From: Nocardia panacis
Lineage (GTDB): Bacteria; Actinomycetota; Actinomycetes; Mycobacteriales; Mycobacteriaceae
NCBI RefSeq assembly: GCF_003598715.1
Contig: NZ_QZFU01000013.1
Span: forward strand, 62,001 to 126,000
Direction of reading: 5' to 3'
DNA length: 64,000 nt
Shown: one piece after another, positions 17,440-25,360 of the stretch
Position numbering within the stretch: position 1 is the stretch's first letter
How the letters are laid out: each line of letters opens with the position of its first letter
Position numbers and translations under genes: made by a program
Notes under the pieces: generated by a model
What the model was told of the DNA's origin: nothing
The model's input: only the letters and a program-made list of their open reading frames with translations
Databases searched by the model: none

Positions 17440-18648
17440 TCAACTTCGCAACGCGGTATGCAATCGTGCCGTGGCCACGGCACGGCGCACATCCCCGCGC
17501 GGCAGCAGCCGCAGCGCGTGCTCGTGCACTTCGATATCGGCGGGCACCCGCTCACCGAAGGACAGCGCGTGCTCGGGACGGTCGCTGTGCAGCACCGCCG
17601 TTCGCACACCGACATCCAAATGGGCACGCCACTGCGCCACCCCCGGTGTATCCGAACCCGGCAGCAGCGGACCCCGATACAGCCACACCGCCGAGGTGGT
17701 GTCGCCCGCGGCGACGGCGGCGAGCAGATCCACCGCATCGCAGGAGATCGGCCCCGTCAACATGTAGCGGCGCGGCGCGATCCCGCCGCCGGTGGCCCGA
17801 CGCAGATGTGACACATCGGCTTTGAGCGTGCTCGTCGAGATCGCGCGGTCCCCGTAGACAGCGGTGTGCAGTTGTTCAGGGGTGTAACCACCGGGGACCA
17901 GGGCGAGCAGCGTGAGGATCTCGAGTTGGCGCGGCGGCAACGGGATCGGTCGGCCGTCGCGCAGCAGTCGGGTGGCGCCGAGGCATTCCAAACGCACGCC
18001 GGGCGTCGGCGCGGGCGCGTTGGCGCGCAGGATGGTCTCGGCCGCCGTCACCAGCGCCCGCACCGAGGACAGCACCAGCGGATGGGAACGCTCCCAGGTG
18101 CTCGACAGGTCCAGGACGCCGAGTTGTCGGCCGTCGGGTCCGTGAATCGGCGCGGAGTAGCAGACCCAGCCGTGCAGCGCCGCCACCAGATGTTCGGCCG
18201 AGAATACGGTGACCGGTCGGTCCGTGTGCAGGGCCAGCGATAAACCGTTGGTGCCCATATGGCTTTCGTCCCAGCACCCGCCCGGCGCGAAATTCACCGC
18301 CTCGGCCTGTCTGCGCAGGCCGCGATCGCCTCGCGTCCAGAGAATGGTGCCCTCGGCGTCCGTCACCACCGCGAGATAGCCGGAATCCTCGGCGATGGAG
18401 CGCAATTGATCGCCCAATTGGGTGATCGGTTGGCGCAGTGGCGATTCGGTCCAGCGGGCGGCGATATCCCCCCGACTCGGCGCGACCGCCAGCGCCGGAT
18501 CGACCGTGTGCAGGGATCTTTCCCAGGATTGGGCCACTTCGCTCCGCAGCAGCGTGCTCCGATGCGGACCAGGGGGAGCGCTCGCCCACCGCTCCCATTC
18601 CTGTTCCAGATCCGCCCGCTGCTGAGTGAGGCTGCGCGCGTGTGCCAC
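17440..18648 (-). CDS. GAF-domain transcriptional regulator (AcoR-like sensor)
   Basis: 402 residues from GTG 18648. Residues about 25-60 carry RSEVAQSWERSLHTVDP, and about 75-205 a GAF domain (LRSIAEDSGYLAVVTDAEGT; GTNGLSLALHTDRPV), both as in AcoR-type regulators. It lacks the sigma-54 AAA+ domain. The C-terminal part instead looks like an OmpR/SARP-like winged helix (RPIPLPPRQLEILTLLALVP; STLKADVSHLRRATGG). It probably regulates the downstream aldehyde dehydrogenase. Confidence 0.8.
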   Translation of the reverse strand: MAHARSLTQQRADLEQEWERWASAPPGPHRSTLLRSEVAQSWERSLHTVDPALAVAPSRGDIAARWTESPLRQPITQLGDQLRSIAEDSGYLAVVTDAEGTILWTRGDRGLRRQAEAVNFAPGGCWDESHMGTNGLSLALHTDRPVTVFSAEHLVAALHGWVCYSAPIHGPDGRQLGVLDLSSTWERSHPLVLSSVRALVTAAETILRANAPAPTPGVRLECLGATRLLRDGRPIPLPPRQLEILTLLALVPGGYTPEQLHTAVYGDRAISTSTLKADVSHLRRATGGGIAPRRYMLTGPISCDAVDLLAAVAAGDTTSAVWLYRGPLLPGSDTPGVAQWRAHLDVGVRTAVLHSDRPEHALSFGERVPADIEVHEHALRLLPRGDVRRAVATARLHTALRS

Positions 18649-18737
18649 CTCGTCAACCCATCGTCGTCTCGAGTTCTCGAATTCGCACTCTCATGATGGC
18701 GTACGCACCGGGCGCGGCGCGAGGACGGGCACCGAAT

Positions 18738-19052
18738 TCACTTGCGTAGGAAAATCCCCGGCACGTCCGCGTTCTTGATCGGCGTCTGCGCATTGGCCTG
18801 CACACCGCACAGCAGGTCCACCGATGTCATGGTCAGATCCACCACGGTGCCCGCGGGCTCGTGCCCGTCATTGGCCTGCTGTTTGACGAATTTGGTGATC
18901 GTGGTGCGCTTGGTGTCCGGGTCCTGCTTGATGTATTCGTTGCAGGGGGTGTCGCCGCCCTGGTTGAGCACCGTCTTCACCTCCGAGCAACCGGTCAGCG
19001 CCAGGGCCAGAGCCGCGACAACCAAACCGATCCGGGACACAGTGGATTTCAT
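18738..19052 (-). CDS. small lipoprotein
   Basis: 104 residues. There is a signal peptide with lipobox (LALALTGC, Cys about residue 22), so it is expected to be membrane-anchored and surface-facing. The mature part has two further cysteines (PCNEYIKQDP and VDLLCGVQ) that could pair, and resembles the small HdeA-like acid-stress fold in spacing. That resemblance is weak. It stands alone between the GAF regulator and a phosphatase-fold gene. Confidence 0.8.
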   Translation of the reverse strand: MKSTVSRIGLVVAALALALTGCSEVKTVLNQGGDTPCNEYIKQDPDTKRTTITKFVKQQANDGHEPAGTVVDLTMTSVDLLCGVQANAQTPIKNADVPGIFLRK

Positions 19053-19077
19053 GCCCCAAGCCTAGGGCCTAGGTGTG

Positions 19078-20211
19078 TCAGGACCGGTAGGTGCGCAGCG
19101 GCACCAACATCTCCGCCGAGGTCAGCGACCCGTGATGGCCGATCAGACCCGACTGCAACGGCTCCACCCCGCTGCGGATCACCCCTGCCGAGCCGCGCGC
19201 GACCACCACCACATCCCCGATGCTGTCGACCACATGTCCAGCGACCTTCGGCCCGAACCAGCCATTGGCGATGGCCGCGTCGCGCGCCAGCACCTCGAAA
19301 CGCGACCCGAGCGACTCCCGCCAAGCGGCCGCCACATCGGCGGCCGCGCCCGCTTCGGCATAGACGTGCCGGGCGCGCGGTTCACCGCCGAGTTGCGCTA
19401 CGCCCGCCCGCAATTCGGCGATATCGTCGAAATCGACGCGTTCGGTGAGTTCGACCATGCCGTGATCGGCGGTCACCACCAGCAGCGCGTCCTCGGGTAG
19501 TCGTTCGGCGATCTCGCGGACCATCAGATCCACATGCGCCAATTCCAACCCCCACGCGGGCGAATTCGGGCCGCGCACATGGCCGGTCATATCGAGGTCC
19601 CCGTGGTAGGTGTACACCAGGGAGCGTTCGCCCGCCCGCAACGCTCGCGCCACCTCGGCCACCAGATCGCCACCGGAGAAATTCGGCAGGAACTCGCTGC
19701 CGCGCAGCACCGCCCTGGTCAGACCCGAACCATCCTGATAGCGCGGGGCGACCGTCGCGACGGCGACCCCGTCGGCGGCGGCGCGTTCGAAAACCGTTGG
19801 GGTGGGCTGGAACTGCTCGGGCACCAATTGGGAGCGCAGATCCCTGCTGTCGCCGTGCATTTTCCACGCCAGAGGGCTGAACATCCGTTCGTAGCCGGGC
19901 ACATTGAGCAAGTAGCCGACAACGCCGTGCTCACCCGGTGGCACGCCGACACCCAGACTGCTCAGGCTGGTGGCGGTGGTGGTCGGGAATCCGGCGGTGA
20001 TCACCTCGGGAGTCAGACCGGACAGGAACGGGGCCTCGTCCGGATGCGCGGCCAGCGCCTCGGCCCCCAGACCGTCCACCAGCAGCACGCAGACCCGCCG
20101 CGCCGAACCCAGCCCGAGCCGATCCCGCTCACCCGGGACACCGAGACTCGCCAGCAGGGAGGGAAAGAGATCCGCGAGGGATCCGGAACCGTACCGGGGC
20201 GCTACGAACAC
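19078..20211 (-). CDS. alkaline phosphatase superfamily / nucleotide pyrophosphatase-like
   Basis: 377 residues. Metal and nucleophile motifs of type I phosphodiesterases are visible: VCVLLVDGLGAEAL (metal Asp), FPTTTATSLSSLGVG (nucleophile Thr), YTYHGDLDMTGHVRGP, VVTADHGMVEL and GLIGHHGSLT. It has no signal peptide, so it appears cytosolic. Such proteins cleave phosphodiester or pyrophosphate bonds; the substrate is unknown. It lies 24 bp downstream of the NTF2-like gene, probably co-transcribed. Confidence 0.85.
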   Translation of the reverse strand: MFVAPRYGSGSLADLFPSLLASLGVPGERDRLGLGSARRVCVLLVDGLGAEALAAHPDEAPFLSGLTPEVITAGFPTTTATSLSSLGVGVPPGEHGVVGYLLNVPGYERMFSPLAWKMHGDSRDLRSQLVPEQFQPTPTVFERAAADGVAVATVAPRYQDGSGLTRAVLRGSEFLPNFSGGDLVAEVARALRAGERSLVYTYHGDLDMTGHVRGPNSPAWGLELAHVDLMVREIAERLPEDALLVVTADHGMVELTERVDFDDIAELRAGVAQLGGEPRARHVYAEAGAAADVAAAWRESLGSRFEVLARDAAIANGWFGPKVAGHVVDSIGDVVVVARGSAGVIRSGVEPLQSGLIGHHGSLTSAEMLVPLRTYRS

Positions 20212-20235
20212 GTCCGCAAGATATCAGGTAGCGCG

Positions 20236-20547
20236 CTATGCCTGCCCGGTCTCGAACCGGCTGATCCTGCCGTCGCGGACGGTGAAGCGCCACGTGGTGC
20301 GCATCGAGCCCCAGCGCGAATTCGTGTAGTCGGCAACCAGTTCGGTGCTGGTGGGACCGACCGATTCGATCGCCATCCTGGCGTTGCTGCGGAAGATCTC
20401 CGAATCGGTCCACTGCGACAGATCGCGCTCGACGCCGTCGTCGGACATGGACGCGTCCTCGGTGAGCACCGCGAACAAACGGTCGGCATCATTGGCATTG
20501 AGCGCGTCGACGAACTCCTGTACCGCCGGATCCAGCTGTGCGGTCAT
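20236..20547 (-). CDS. NTF2/SnoaL-like protein
   Basis: 103 residues from ATG 20547. The start QEFVDALNANDADRLFAVLTEDASMSDDG followed by a WRFTVRDGRISRFETGQA ending is the nuclear-transport-factor-2 fold of SnoaL-like proteins, which include cyclases, isomerases and many of unknown role. It is divergent from the LLM genes at 20687 and upstream of the phosphatase-fold gene. Confidence 0.75.
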   Translation of the reverse strand: MTAQLDPAVQEFVDALNANDADRLFAVLTEDASMSDDGVERDLSQWTDSEIFRSNARMAIESVGPTSTELVADYTNSRWGSMRTTWRFTVRDGRISRFETGQA

Positions 20548-20686
20548 CTGGTTGACCCTCTCGTGTCGGAGTGCGCTATCGATCGGCAAATATCTGGCGC
20601 TCACTGTAGGACAGAATTGGCCCACTCGCCCGGCACCGCGACATTTGGCGTGGCATTCCGCGACGCGGTTGGGTAGAAAAAGAATC

Positions 20687-21181
20687 ATGACATCGCAGCG
20701 CATGTTCCGTTTCGGAGTCAATACAGTCGCCCCGGATTCCCGCACCCGATGGATCGAGAAGTGCAGGCGTGCCGAGGAATTCGGCTACGACGTGACCGGG
20801 GTGGCCGATCATCTTGGCCTGGCCGCGCCTTTTCCCGCCAGAGGCGAGAAACTCCTGCGCGTCGCGGCCGAGCACGCCGCCATCATCGGATTCACCGGGG
20901 CAGGGGCCACGGCCGATGGCTCGCTGCGGGTCGCCGGAATCGCCGAGACCGAGCAGCGCGTGGCGTATCTGCGCGTGCTGCTCGAGGAATGGGGGTCCGC
21001 GCTGCCCGCCGAGGTCGCCGACCGGCCCGAGGAACTGCCGATTCTGCAAATCGGGACATCCGAGGAGATTGCCGAACGGCTGCTGGAAAATCGCCAACGA
21101 TTCGGGTTCAGCTATATCACCGTGCACGAGGACGCTAGGGAGAAGTTCGCACCCGTCATCGCCATGTTGCGCGGGCGGTAG
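20687..21181 (+). pseudogene. internally deleted LLM-class F420 oxidoreductase
   Basis: The 164-residue frame aligns with the downstream 287-residue LLM protein at the N terminus (RWIEKCRRAEEFGYDVTGVADHLG), the middle (LLRVAAEHAAIIGF) and the C terminus (ERLLENRQRFGFSYITVHED). It lacks about 100 residues after APFPA and about 25 more after RVAYLR. Both gaps are in frame. The missing parts include core barrel strands, so it is unlikely to bind F420 normally. It is a decayed paralogue or an unusual remnant. Confidence 0.65.
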
Positions 21182-21186
21182 TCGCC

Positions 21187-22050
21187 ATGGGATCGCTGCG
21201 CTTCGGTGTCGGCTTGCTCGCACTGGAATCCCGCGCCCGCTGGGTCGAGAAATGCCGCAGGGCCGAGGATTCCGGATTCGATGTGATCGGCGTACCGGAT
21301 CATCTCGGACGTCCGAGTCCATTTCCCGCATTGGTGCTGGCGGCCGAAGCCACCTCGCGGGTTCGCCTGTCCACATTCGTGCTCAATACACCGTTCTACA
21401 ATCCGGTCCTGCTGGCCAGGGATGTCGCCGGGACGGATCGGTGCGTCGACGGTCGACTGGAACTCGGACTCGGAGCCGGGTACGTGCGCGCCGAATTCGA
21501 GGCCGCCGGCATACCGTTCGCCACCGGGCGTCAGCGCATCGAATACCTGGCCCGGACGGCCGCCACCCTGCGGGAACTCTTCACGCGGGCCGACTTCCCA
21601 CCGGCCCAACCCGGCGGACCGCCCATGCTCATCGCTGGCTGGGGCGACAGACTGCTCCGGGTCGCGGCGCGATATGCCGACATCATCGCGCTACCGGGCG
21701 CGGCGGCGGCCCGCGACGGCGCGAAGCTGCGCATGGCCACGGCTACCGCGACCGAGGCGCGGATCGCCTACATCCGCGAGCTCGTCGGCTCGCGTCCCAT
21801 CGAACTCAACAGCATGCTGCAGCGGGTCGTCGGTCCCTCGCAACGTTCCGGTCTGCTCGATCGCTACGCGCACTTCCTCGATCCGAAACTTCCTGCCGCG
21901 CCGGAGGATATGCCCACCCTGCTCGTCGGGACGCCGCGTCAACGCGCCGAGCAACTGCGCGAGCGGGCCGAACGGTTCGGCTTCACCTATTTCTCGGTGC
22001 TGGAACACGATATGACCGCCATGGCGGAGGTCATCGAACACCTGCGGTGA
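21187..22050 (+). CDS. LLM-class F420-dependent oxidoreductase
   Basis: 287 residues with luciferase-like (bacterial luciferase/F420) features: IGVPDHLGRPSPFP, SRVRLSTFVLNTPFYNPVLLAR, DGRLELGLGAGYVRAEFEAAG and PMLIAGWGDRLLRVAARYAD. It matches the actinobacterial TIGR03621-like group. It follows the deleted paralogue by 5 bp, indicating tandem duplication. The substrate is unknown. Confidence 0.88.
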   Translation: MGSLRFGVGLLALESRARWVEKCRRAEDSGFDVIGVPDHLGRPSPFPALVLAAEATSRVRLSTFVLNTPFYNPVLLARDVAGTDRCVDGRLELGLGAGYVRAEFEAAGIPFATGRQRIEYLARTAATLRELFTRADFPPAQPGGPPMLIAGWGDRLLRVAARYADIIALPGAAAARDGAKLRMATATATEARIAYIRELVGSRPIELNSMLQRVVGPSQRSGLLDRYAHFLDPKLPAAPEDMPTLLVGTPRQRAEQLRERAERFGFTYFSVLEHDMTAMAEVIEHLR

Positions 22051-22056
22051 GGCTCG

Positions 22057-22668
22057 TCAACCGCGACCGGTCAGCGCGGTGAACGTCGTCATCACCTGAT
22101 CCACGAGATCGGCGGTGGGAGTGCCCATTTGGGCAGCACGCTTGTCCAGTTGCCCGTCGAGCCAGAGGGAGGCGATCCCGTGACCGATGGACCACCAGGC
22201 GACTGCGAGCGCGTCGGCCCGGTCGGCGGGCAATAGGCCCGCAGCGACACACTCGGCGATGGTGTCGGCCAGGACGCCGAACGCGGCGTCGCCCGCGGCC
22301 ATGGCCGCCGGATTCTTCTCCGGCTGAGACAATTCGGGGCGGAACATGAGCCGGAAATGCGCCGGATGCGCCCTGGAGAATTCGACATAGGCGGCGGCCA
22401 TGACGGTGAGCGCGGCCAGGGGAGTGGGGGCGGTGGCGCGCGCGGCGGCCAGATCGTCGCGCAGCAGCTCGAAGCCGCGAGTGGCCAGGGCCGAGAGCAG
22501 TGCCGCGCGGTCGGCGAAGTGATGGTAGGGCGCGCCCGTGCTGACTCCGGCGGCCCTGGCCACCCGGCGCAGGCTCACGGCGGCGATGCCCTCGGCCTCG
22601 ATCAGCCGCAGGCAGGCGTCCATGAGTGCGTCACGCAGTGCGCCGTGGTGGTAGCTGCTCCGGGTCAT
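22057..22668 (-). CDS. TetR/AcrR-family regulator
   Basis: 203 residues. N-terminal HTH: YHHGALRDALMDACLRL, GIAAVSLRRVARAAGVSTGAPYHHF. The C-terminal ligand domain contains a WSIGHGIASLWLDGQL segment of the WHG type. It is divergent from the reductase at 22768, with a perfect palindrome between them, so it probably represses that gene and itself. Confidence 0.9.
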   Translation of the reverse strand: MTRSSYHHGALRDALMDACLRLIEAEGIAAVSLRRVARAAGVSTGAPYHHFADRAALLSALATRGFELLRDDLAAARATAPTPLAALTVMAAAYVEFSRAHPAHFRLMFRPELSQPEKNPAAMAAGDAAFGVLADTIAECVAAGLLPADRADALAVAWWSIGHGIASLWLDGQLDKRAAQMGTPTADLVDQVMTTFTALTGRG

Positions 22669-22713
22669 CCTGTGCAGCCTATGCGATCGGTTCTGGACAA
22701 AATTCTATGCAGT

Positions 22714-22730
22714 GCTTAGATTATCTAAGC
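22714..22730. promoter_or_regulatory. Probable TetR operator
   Basis: Perfect 17-bp palindrome GCTTAGAT-T-ATCTAAGC in the gap between the divergent TetR and NAD-dependent reductase genes. A further half-site (GATTAG, 22734-22739) follows. Confidence 0.65.
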
Positions 22731-22767
22731 GACGATTAGATGTGTTCACCACGGAAGGGATCTATTC

Positions 22768-23784
22768 ATGGATCAACAGGTATTGGTCACGGGCGCAACA
22801 GGTTTCATCGCCGGACACGTGATCGAGGAGCTGCTCGAACACGGTTACGCGGTGCGCGCCACCGTCCGCGACCTCGCCAACACGCGCGGCCGCGAGCATC
22901 TGCTCGCCCTCGCCGACCGGCTCGACGCACCACTGGATTTCGTCACTGCCGACCTGACCGACGAATCCGGTTGGGCAGCGGCCGTATCCGGCTGCGACGC
23001 CGTACTGCACGTCGCCTCGCCATTCCCGGCCACCGAACCCGAGAACGCGCAAGCCTTGGTCGACACGGCGGTCCAAGGCACCTTGCGCGTGCTGCGCGCC
23101 TGCGCCGCCGCCGGATCGGTGCGTCGGGTCGTGCTCACCTCCTCCACCGCCGCCATCACCTACGGACACCGCGATCGCCGGCCGCGCACGGAGGAAGACT
23201 GGTCCATACCCGAGGCCAGTCCCGCCTATCCGCGCAGCAAGACTCTCGCCGAACGCGCCGCCTGGGCCTTCGTCGAGAAGCTGCCCGACGATTCGAGATT
23301 CGAACTGGCCGTGGTGAATCCGGGCATGGTCCTCGGCCCGCTGCAAACCGCCAACCCGAGCACCTCCCACGAACCGATCCTGCGTCTGCTGTCCCGCTCG
23401 GTGCCGGGCTCCCCGCGCGTCGGCTGGGCCACCGTCGACGTGCGCGATCTCGCCCGCGCCCACCGCCTCGCCCTAGAAACCCCTTCAGCGGCAGGCAATC
23501 GCTACATCTGCGCGGGCGAGCACGTATGGATGTCCGACCTCGCCCGCCTGCTCGCCACCGAATATCCGCGGATCCCCACCCGCGAACTGCCGAGTTGGCT
23601 CGTACGCACCCTGGCCCGCTTCGACAAGGGCATCCGCCTCACCGTCGCCATGCTCGACCGCGTCGAACATCTCAGCCCCGCCCGCGCCCGCCGCGACCTC
23701 GGCTGGACCGCCCGCCCGCTCGAGAACACCGTCCACGACACCGCTGCGAGCCTGCTCGCGCACGGCCTCGTCCCCACCCGGTGA
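22768..23784 (+). CDS. NAD(P)-dependent reductase (dihydroflavonol 4-reductase-like)
   Basis: 338 residues of extended SDR type. The Rossmann motif VTGATGFIAGHVIEELL is at the N terminus, followed by VLHVASPFP and VVLTSSTAAITYG, and a YPRSK motif gives the catalytic Tyr and Lys. It resembles aldehyde or ketone reductases of the DFR/cinnamoyl-CoA-reductase group. Expression is probably derepressed through the adjacent TetR when a toxic carbonyl or drug is present; that is inference. Confidence 0.85.
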   Translation: MDQQVLVTGATGFIAGHVIEELLEHGYAVRATVRDLANTRGREHLLALADRLDAPLDFVTADLTDESGWAAAVSGCDAVLHVASPFPATEPENAQALVDTAVQGTLRVLRACAAAGSVRRVVLTSSTAAITYGHRDRRPRTEEDWSIPEASPAYPRSKTLAERAAWAFVEKLPDDSRFELAVVNPGMVLGPLQTANPSTSHEPILRLLSRSVPGSPRVGWATVDVRDLARAHRLALETPSAAGNRYICAGEHVWMSDLARLLATEYPRIPTRELPSWLVRTLARFDKGIRLTVAMLDRVEHLSPARARRDLGWTARPLENTVHDTAASLLAHGLVPTR

Positions 23785-23791
23785 GGTTCCC

Positions 23792-23911
23792 GTGCTGATC
23801 GCCGCCGCCCTCTTCGCGCTGACCCGTAAACGCCTGCGCGAGGCACCCATCAAACTCTCGGTCGTCTGGCCCGCGCTGGGCACCGGCCTGGCATTCGCGG
23901 CTTGCTACTGA
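23792..23911 (+). CDS. possible 39-residue membrane peptide
   Basis: GTG 23792 opens 39 codons 7 bp after the reductase stop. It has two short hydrophobic stretches (MLIAAALFALT; LSVVWPALGTGLAFAACY) separated by charged residues. The stop overlaps the 3' end of the convergent SRPBCC gene. It may be a small membrane protein, a remnant of a larger one, or spurious. Confidence 0.3.
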   Translation: MLIAAALFALTRKRLREAPIKLSVVWPALGTGLAFAACY

Positions 23912-24423
23912 ACCCGCACCGCGGCCGCTTCGGCGGCCGTCTTGAGTTGGCGCAGCATCTCCTCGTGCCCCGCGCGCAGCTTCTCCGATGAGTAGAACGA
24001 GGTCAGTAGGGGACCGGCCAGCGACTCCTGCATGGTCACTCGGGTGCGTCCATCGTCGAGAGCCTCGAAGCGGATTCGGTCGATGGCGCGCATGCATCCC
24101 AATGCCACACCGGTCCAAGCGATCTCACGTTCCGGATCGACAGTCGCGAAGAGCGCTTTGATCCGCATGCCATTGATGACCCAGCGGAATTCGGCGTCCA
24201 CCTCGACAGCGTCGAGCTGGGTTACGTGGGCGTCGGTGCGCCACTGCGGCCAAGCGCGCATATCGGTGATCAATTGCCACACGATTGCGACCGGGGCGTC
24301 GATCTCGAGGGTGGATGTGGAGCGCACCGGGGCGTTCTCGTCGACGACGCCGCGCTTGGCGTAGTTCTCGTGCAGGTCGGCGGTGCTCGGGCCGGTGTAG
24401 AAGAGTTTCACGACTGCCTCCAT
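23905..24423 (-). CDS. SRPBCC-family (polyketide cyclase/START-like) protein
   Basis: 172 residues from ATG 24423. Typical helix-grip sequence: STLEIDAPVAIVWQLITDMRAWPQW, then FATVDPEREIAWTGVALG and TRVTMQESLAGPL near the C terminus. Such proteins bind hydrophobic ligands in a cavity. It is divergent from the DHFR-like gene, with three palindromes in the shared control region. Confidence 0.85.
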   Translation of the reverse strand: MEAVVKLFYTGPSTADLHENYAKRGVVDENAPVRSTSTLEIDAPVAIVWQLITDMRAWPQWRTDAHVTQLDAVEVDAEFRWVINGMRIKALFATVDPEREIAWTGVALGCMRAIDRIRFEALDDGRTRVTMQESLAGPLLTSFYSSEKLRAGHEEMLRQLKTAAEAAAVRVQ

Positions 24424-24442
24424 GTGATCAACGTTCTTTGAT

Positions 24443-24457
24443 GAGAGCAATGCTCTC
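24443..24457. promoter_or_regulatory. Palindromic operator copy 1
   Basis: Perfect palindrome GAGAGCA-A-TGCTCTC just upstream of the SRPBCC gene. The core GAGCAnTGCTC is repeated at 24479-24489, with centres 34 bp apart (about three helical turns), suggesting cooperative binding by a regulator encoded elsewhere. Confidence 0.5.
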
Positions 24458-24478
24458 CGAAAGTTGGAGCCCTGTCAA

Positions 24479-24489
24479 GAGCACTGCTC
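24479..24489. promoter_or_regulatory. Palindromic operator copy 2
   Basis: GAGCA-C-TGCTC, the same core as 24443-24457, in the gap between the SRPBCC and DHFR-like genes. Confidence 0.45.
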
Positions 24490-24500
24490 ACCTGTAAACT

Positions 24501-24517
24501 ATGACAATTGGTGTCAT
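24501..24517. promoter_or_regulatory. Inverted repeat ATGACA-N5-TGTCAT
   Basis: Perfect 6-bp arms with 5-base spacer, 24 bp upstream of the DHFR-like start codon. Its motif is unlike the GAGCA palindromes, so a second regulator or a promoter-proximal element is possible. Confidence 0.4.
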
Positions 24518-24540
24518 ATTTGATGGACAAGATCGAAGAC

Positions 24541-25095
24541 ATGACAACGCAGTACTACACATCGACGAGTCTCGACGGATTCCTGGCGGATACGAACAAC
24601 TCCCTCGACTGGCTGTTCGAGGTGGAAGACGACGGCGGCACCGCGGCGGCCATCGCCGAATTCCAGCAGGGCATCGGCGCGATGTGCATGGGTGCGACGA
24701 CCTTCGAGTGGATCACTTCCCATGGTGCGGAAGGGGATTGGGCGCAAGCGTACGGAGATCTACCGACCTGGGTATTCACCCACCGCGAACTCGCCACACC
24801 GCCGGGGGCGAATGTGCGTTTGGTATCGGGGGAGATCGAACCGGTCCTCGCGGAGATGTCCGCGGCGGCGGGCGAGAAGAACATCTGGCTGGTCGGCGGC
24901 GGCGACCTGGTCGGACAGTTCTACGACAAGGGGCGCCTCGACGAGATCATCGCGACCGTGGCCCCGGTGACACTGGGCGCGGGCGCACCGCTGCTGCCGC
25001 GCCGAATCCCGGCCGCCCGCTTGCGATTGCGGCAGATGAGCCGTATGGGCCAGTTCGTGACGCTGACCTACACGTTGCGCGAGAGCGGCGCGTAG
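24541..25095 (+). CDS. dihydrofolate reductase-like protein (RibD C-terminal type)
   Basis: 184 residues from ATG 24541. Signature segments: QYYTSTSLDGFLADTNNSLDWL, MCMGATTFEWI, LPTWVFTHREL and IWLVGGGDLVGQFYDKGRLDE, followed by LGAGAPLLPRRI. This is the RibD-C/DHFR-like family of NADPH reductases of mostly unknown substrate, often beside TetR or SRPBCC genes. The last 28 bases overlap the antisense methyltransferase remnant. Confidence 0.88.
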   Translation: MTTQYYTSTSLDGFLADTNNSLDWLFEVEDDGGTAAAIAEFQQGIGAMCMGATTFEWITSHGAEGDWAQAYGDLPTWVFTHRELATPPGANVRLVSGEIEPVLAEMSAAAGEKNIWLVGGGDLVGQFYDKGRLDEIIATVAPVTLGAGAPLLPRRIPAARLRLRQMSRMGQFVTLTYTLRESGA

Positions 25096-25168
25096 CGCCA
25101 CATGAGACGACGCCGAATCGTCGCTCCGGGCAGGTATTCCTGTGCGGCGGTTCGGGTCTCGTCCAGCG
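25068..25168 (-). pseudogene. 3' remnant of a SAM-dependent methyltransferase gene
   Basis: On the minus strand this reads TAAQEYLPGATIRRRLMWRY and ends RNV then stop, matching the C terminus of the intact methyltransferase at 37488 (TAAREYLPGAAIRRRLMWRY, RNV stop). By hand, 83 of 97 bases align without gaps between 25072-25168 and 37492-37588, in the same orientation. No upstream methyltransferase sequence is recognisable beyond about 25180. It marks the left border of the NRPS cluster. Confidence 0.75.
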
Positions 25169-25283
25169 CCTCCGATGGCATCGGTCGCCTCCAGACGGAA
25201 CGCGGTTGCCGTGCAGTGATTCTCATGCCGAGCGGTCGGCGCGAGCACTTCCGATGCGTGTGCCGCAATACATTTGGGAATCG

Positions 25284-25289
25284 TATAAT
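25284..25289 (+). promoter_or_regulatory. TATAAT -10-like element upstream of the MMPL gene
   Basis: A consensus TATAAT inside an unusually AT-rich patch (25265-25290), 71 bp before the MMPL start. No convincing -35 is visible at 17 bp, so it is a candidate promoter only. It would drive the exporter and perhaps the NRPS operon. Confidence 0.35.
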
Positions 25290-25360
25290 GCCAAGCCGCA
25301 ACAGATCCGCACGGCGAACCGGCTCCGATCCGACGGCGCCCACAGCAGGAATCAGAGGCA

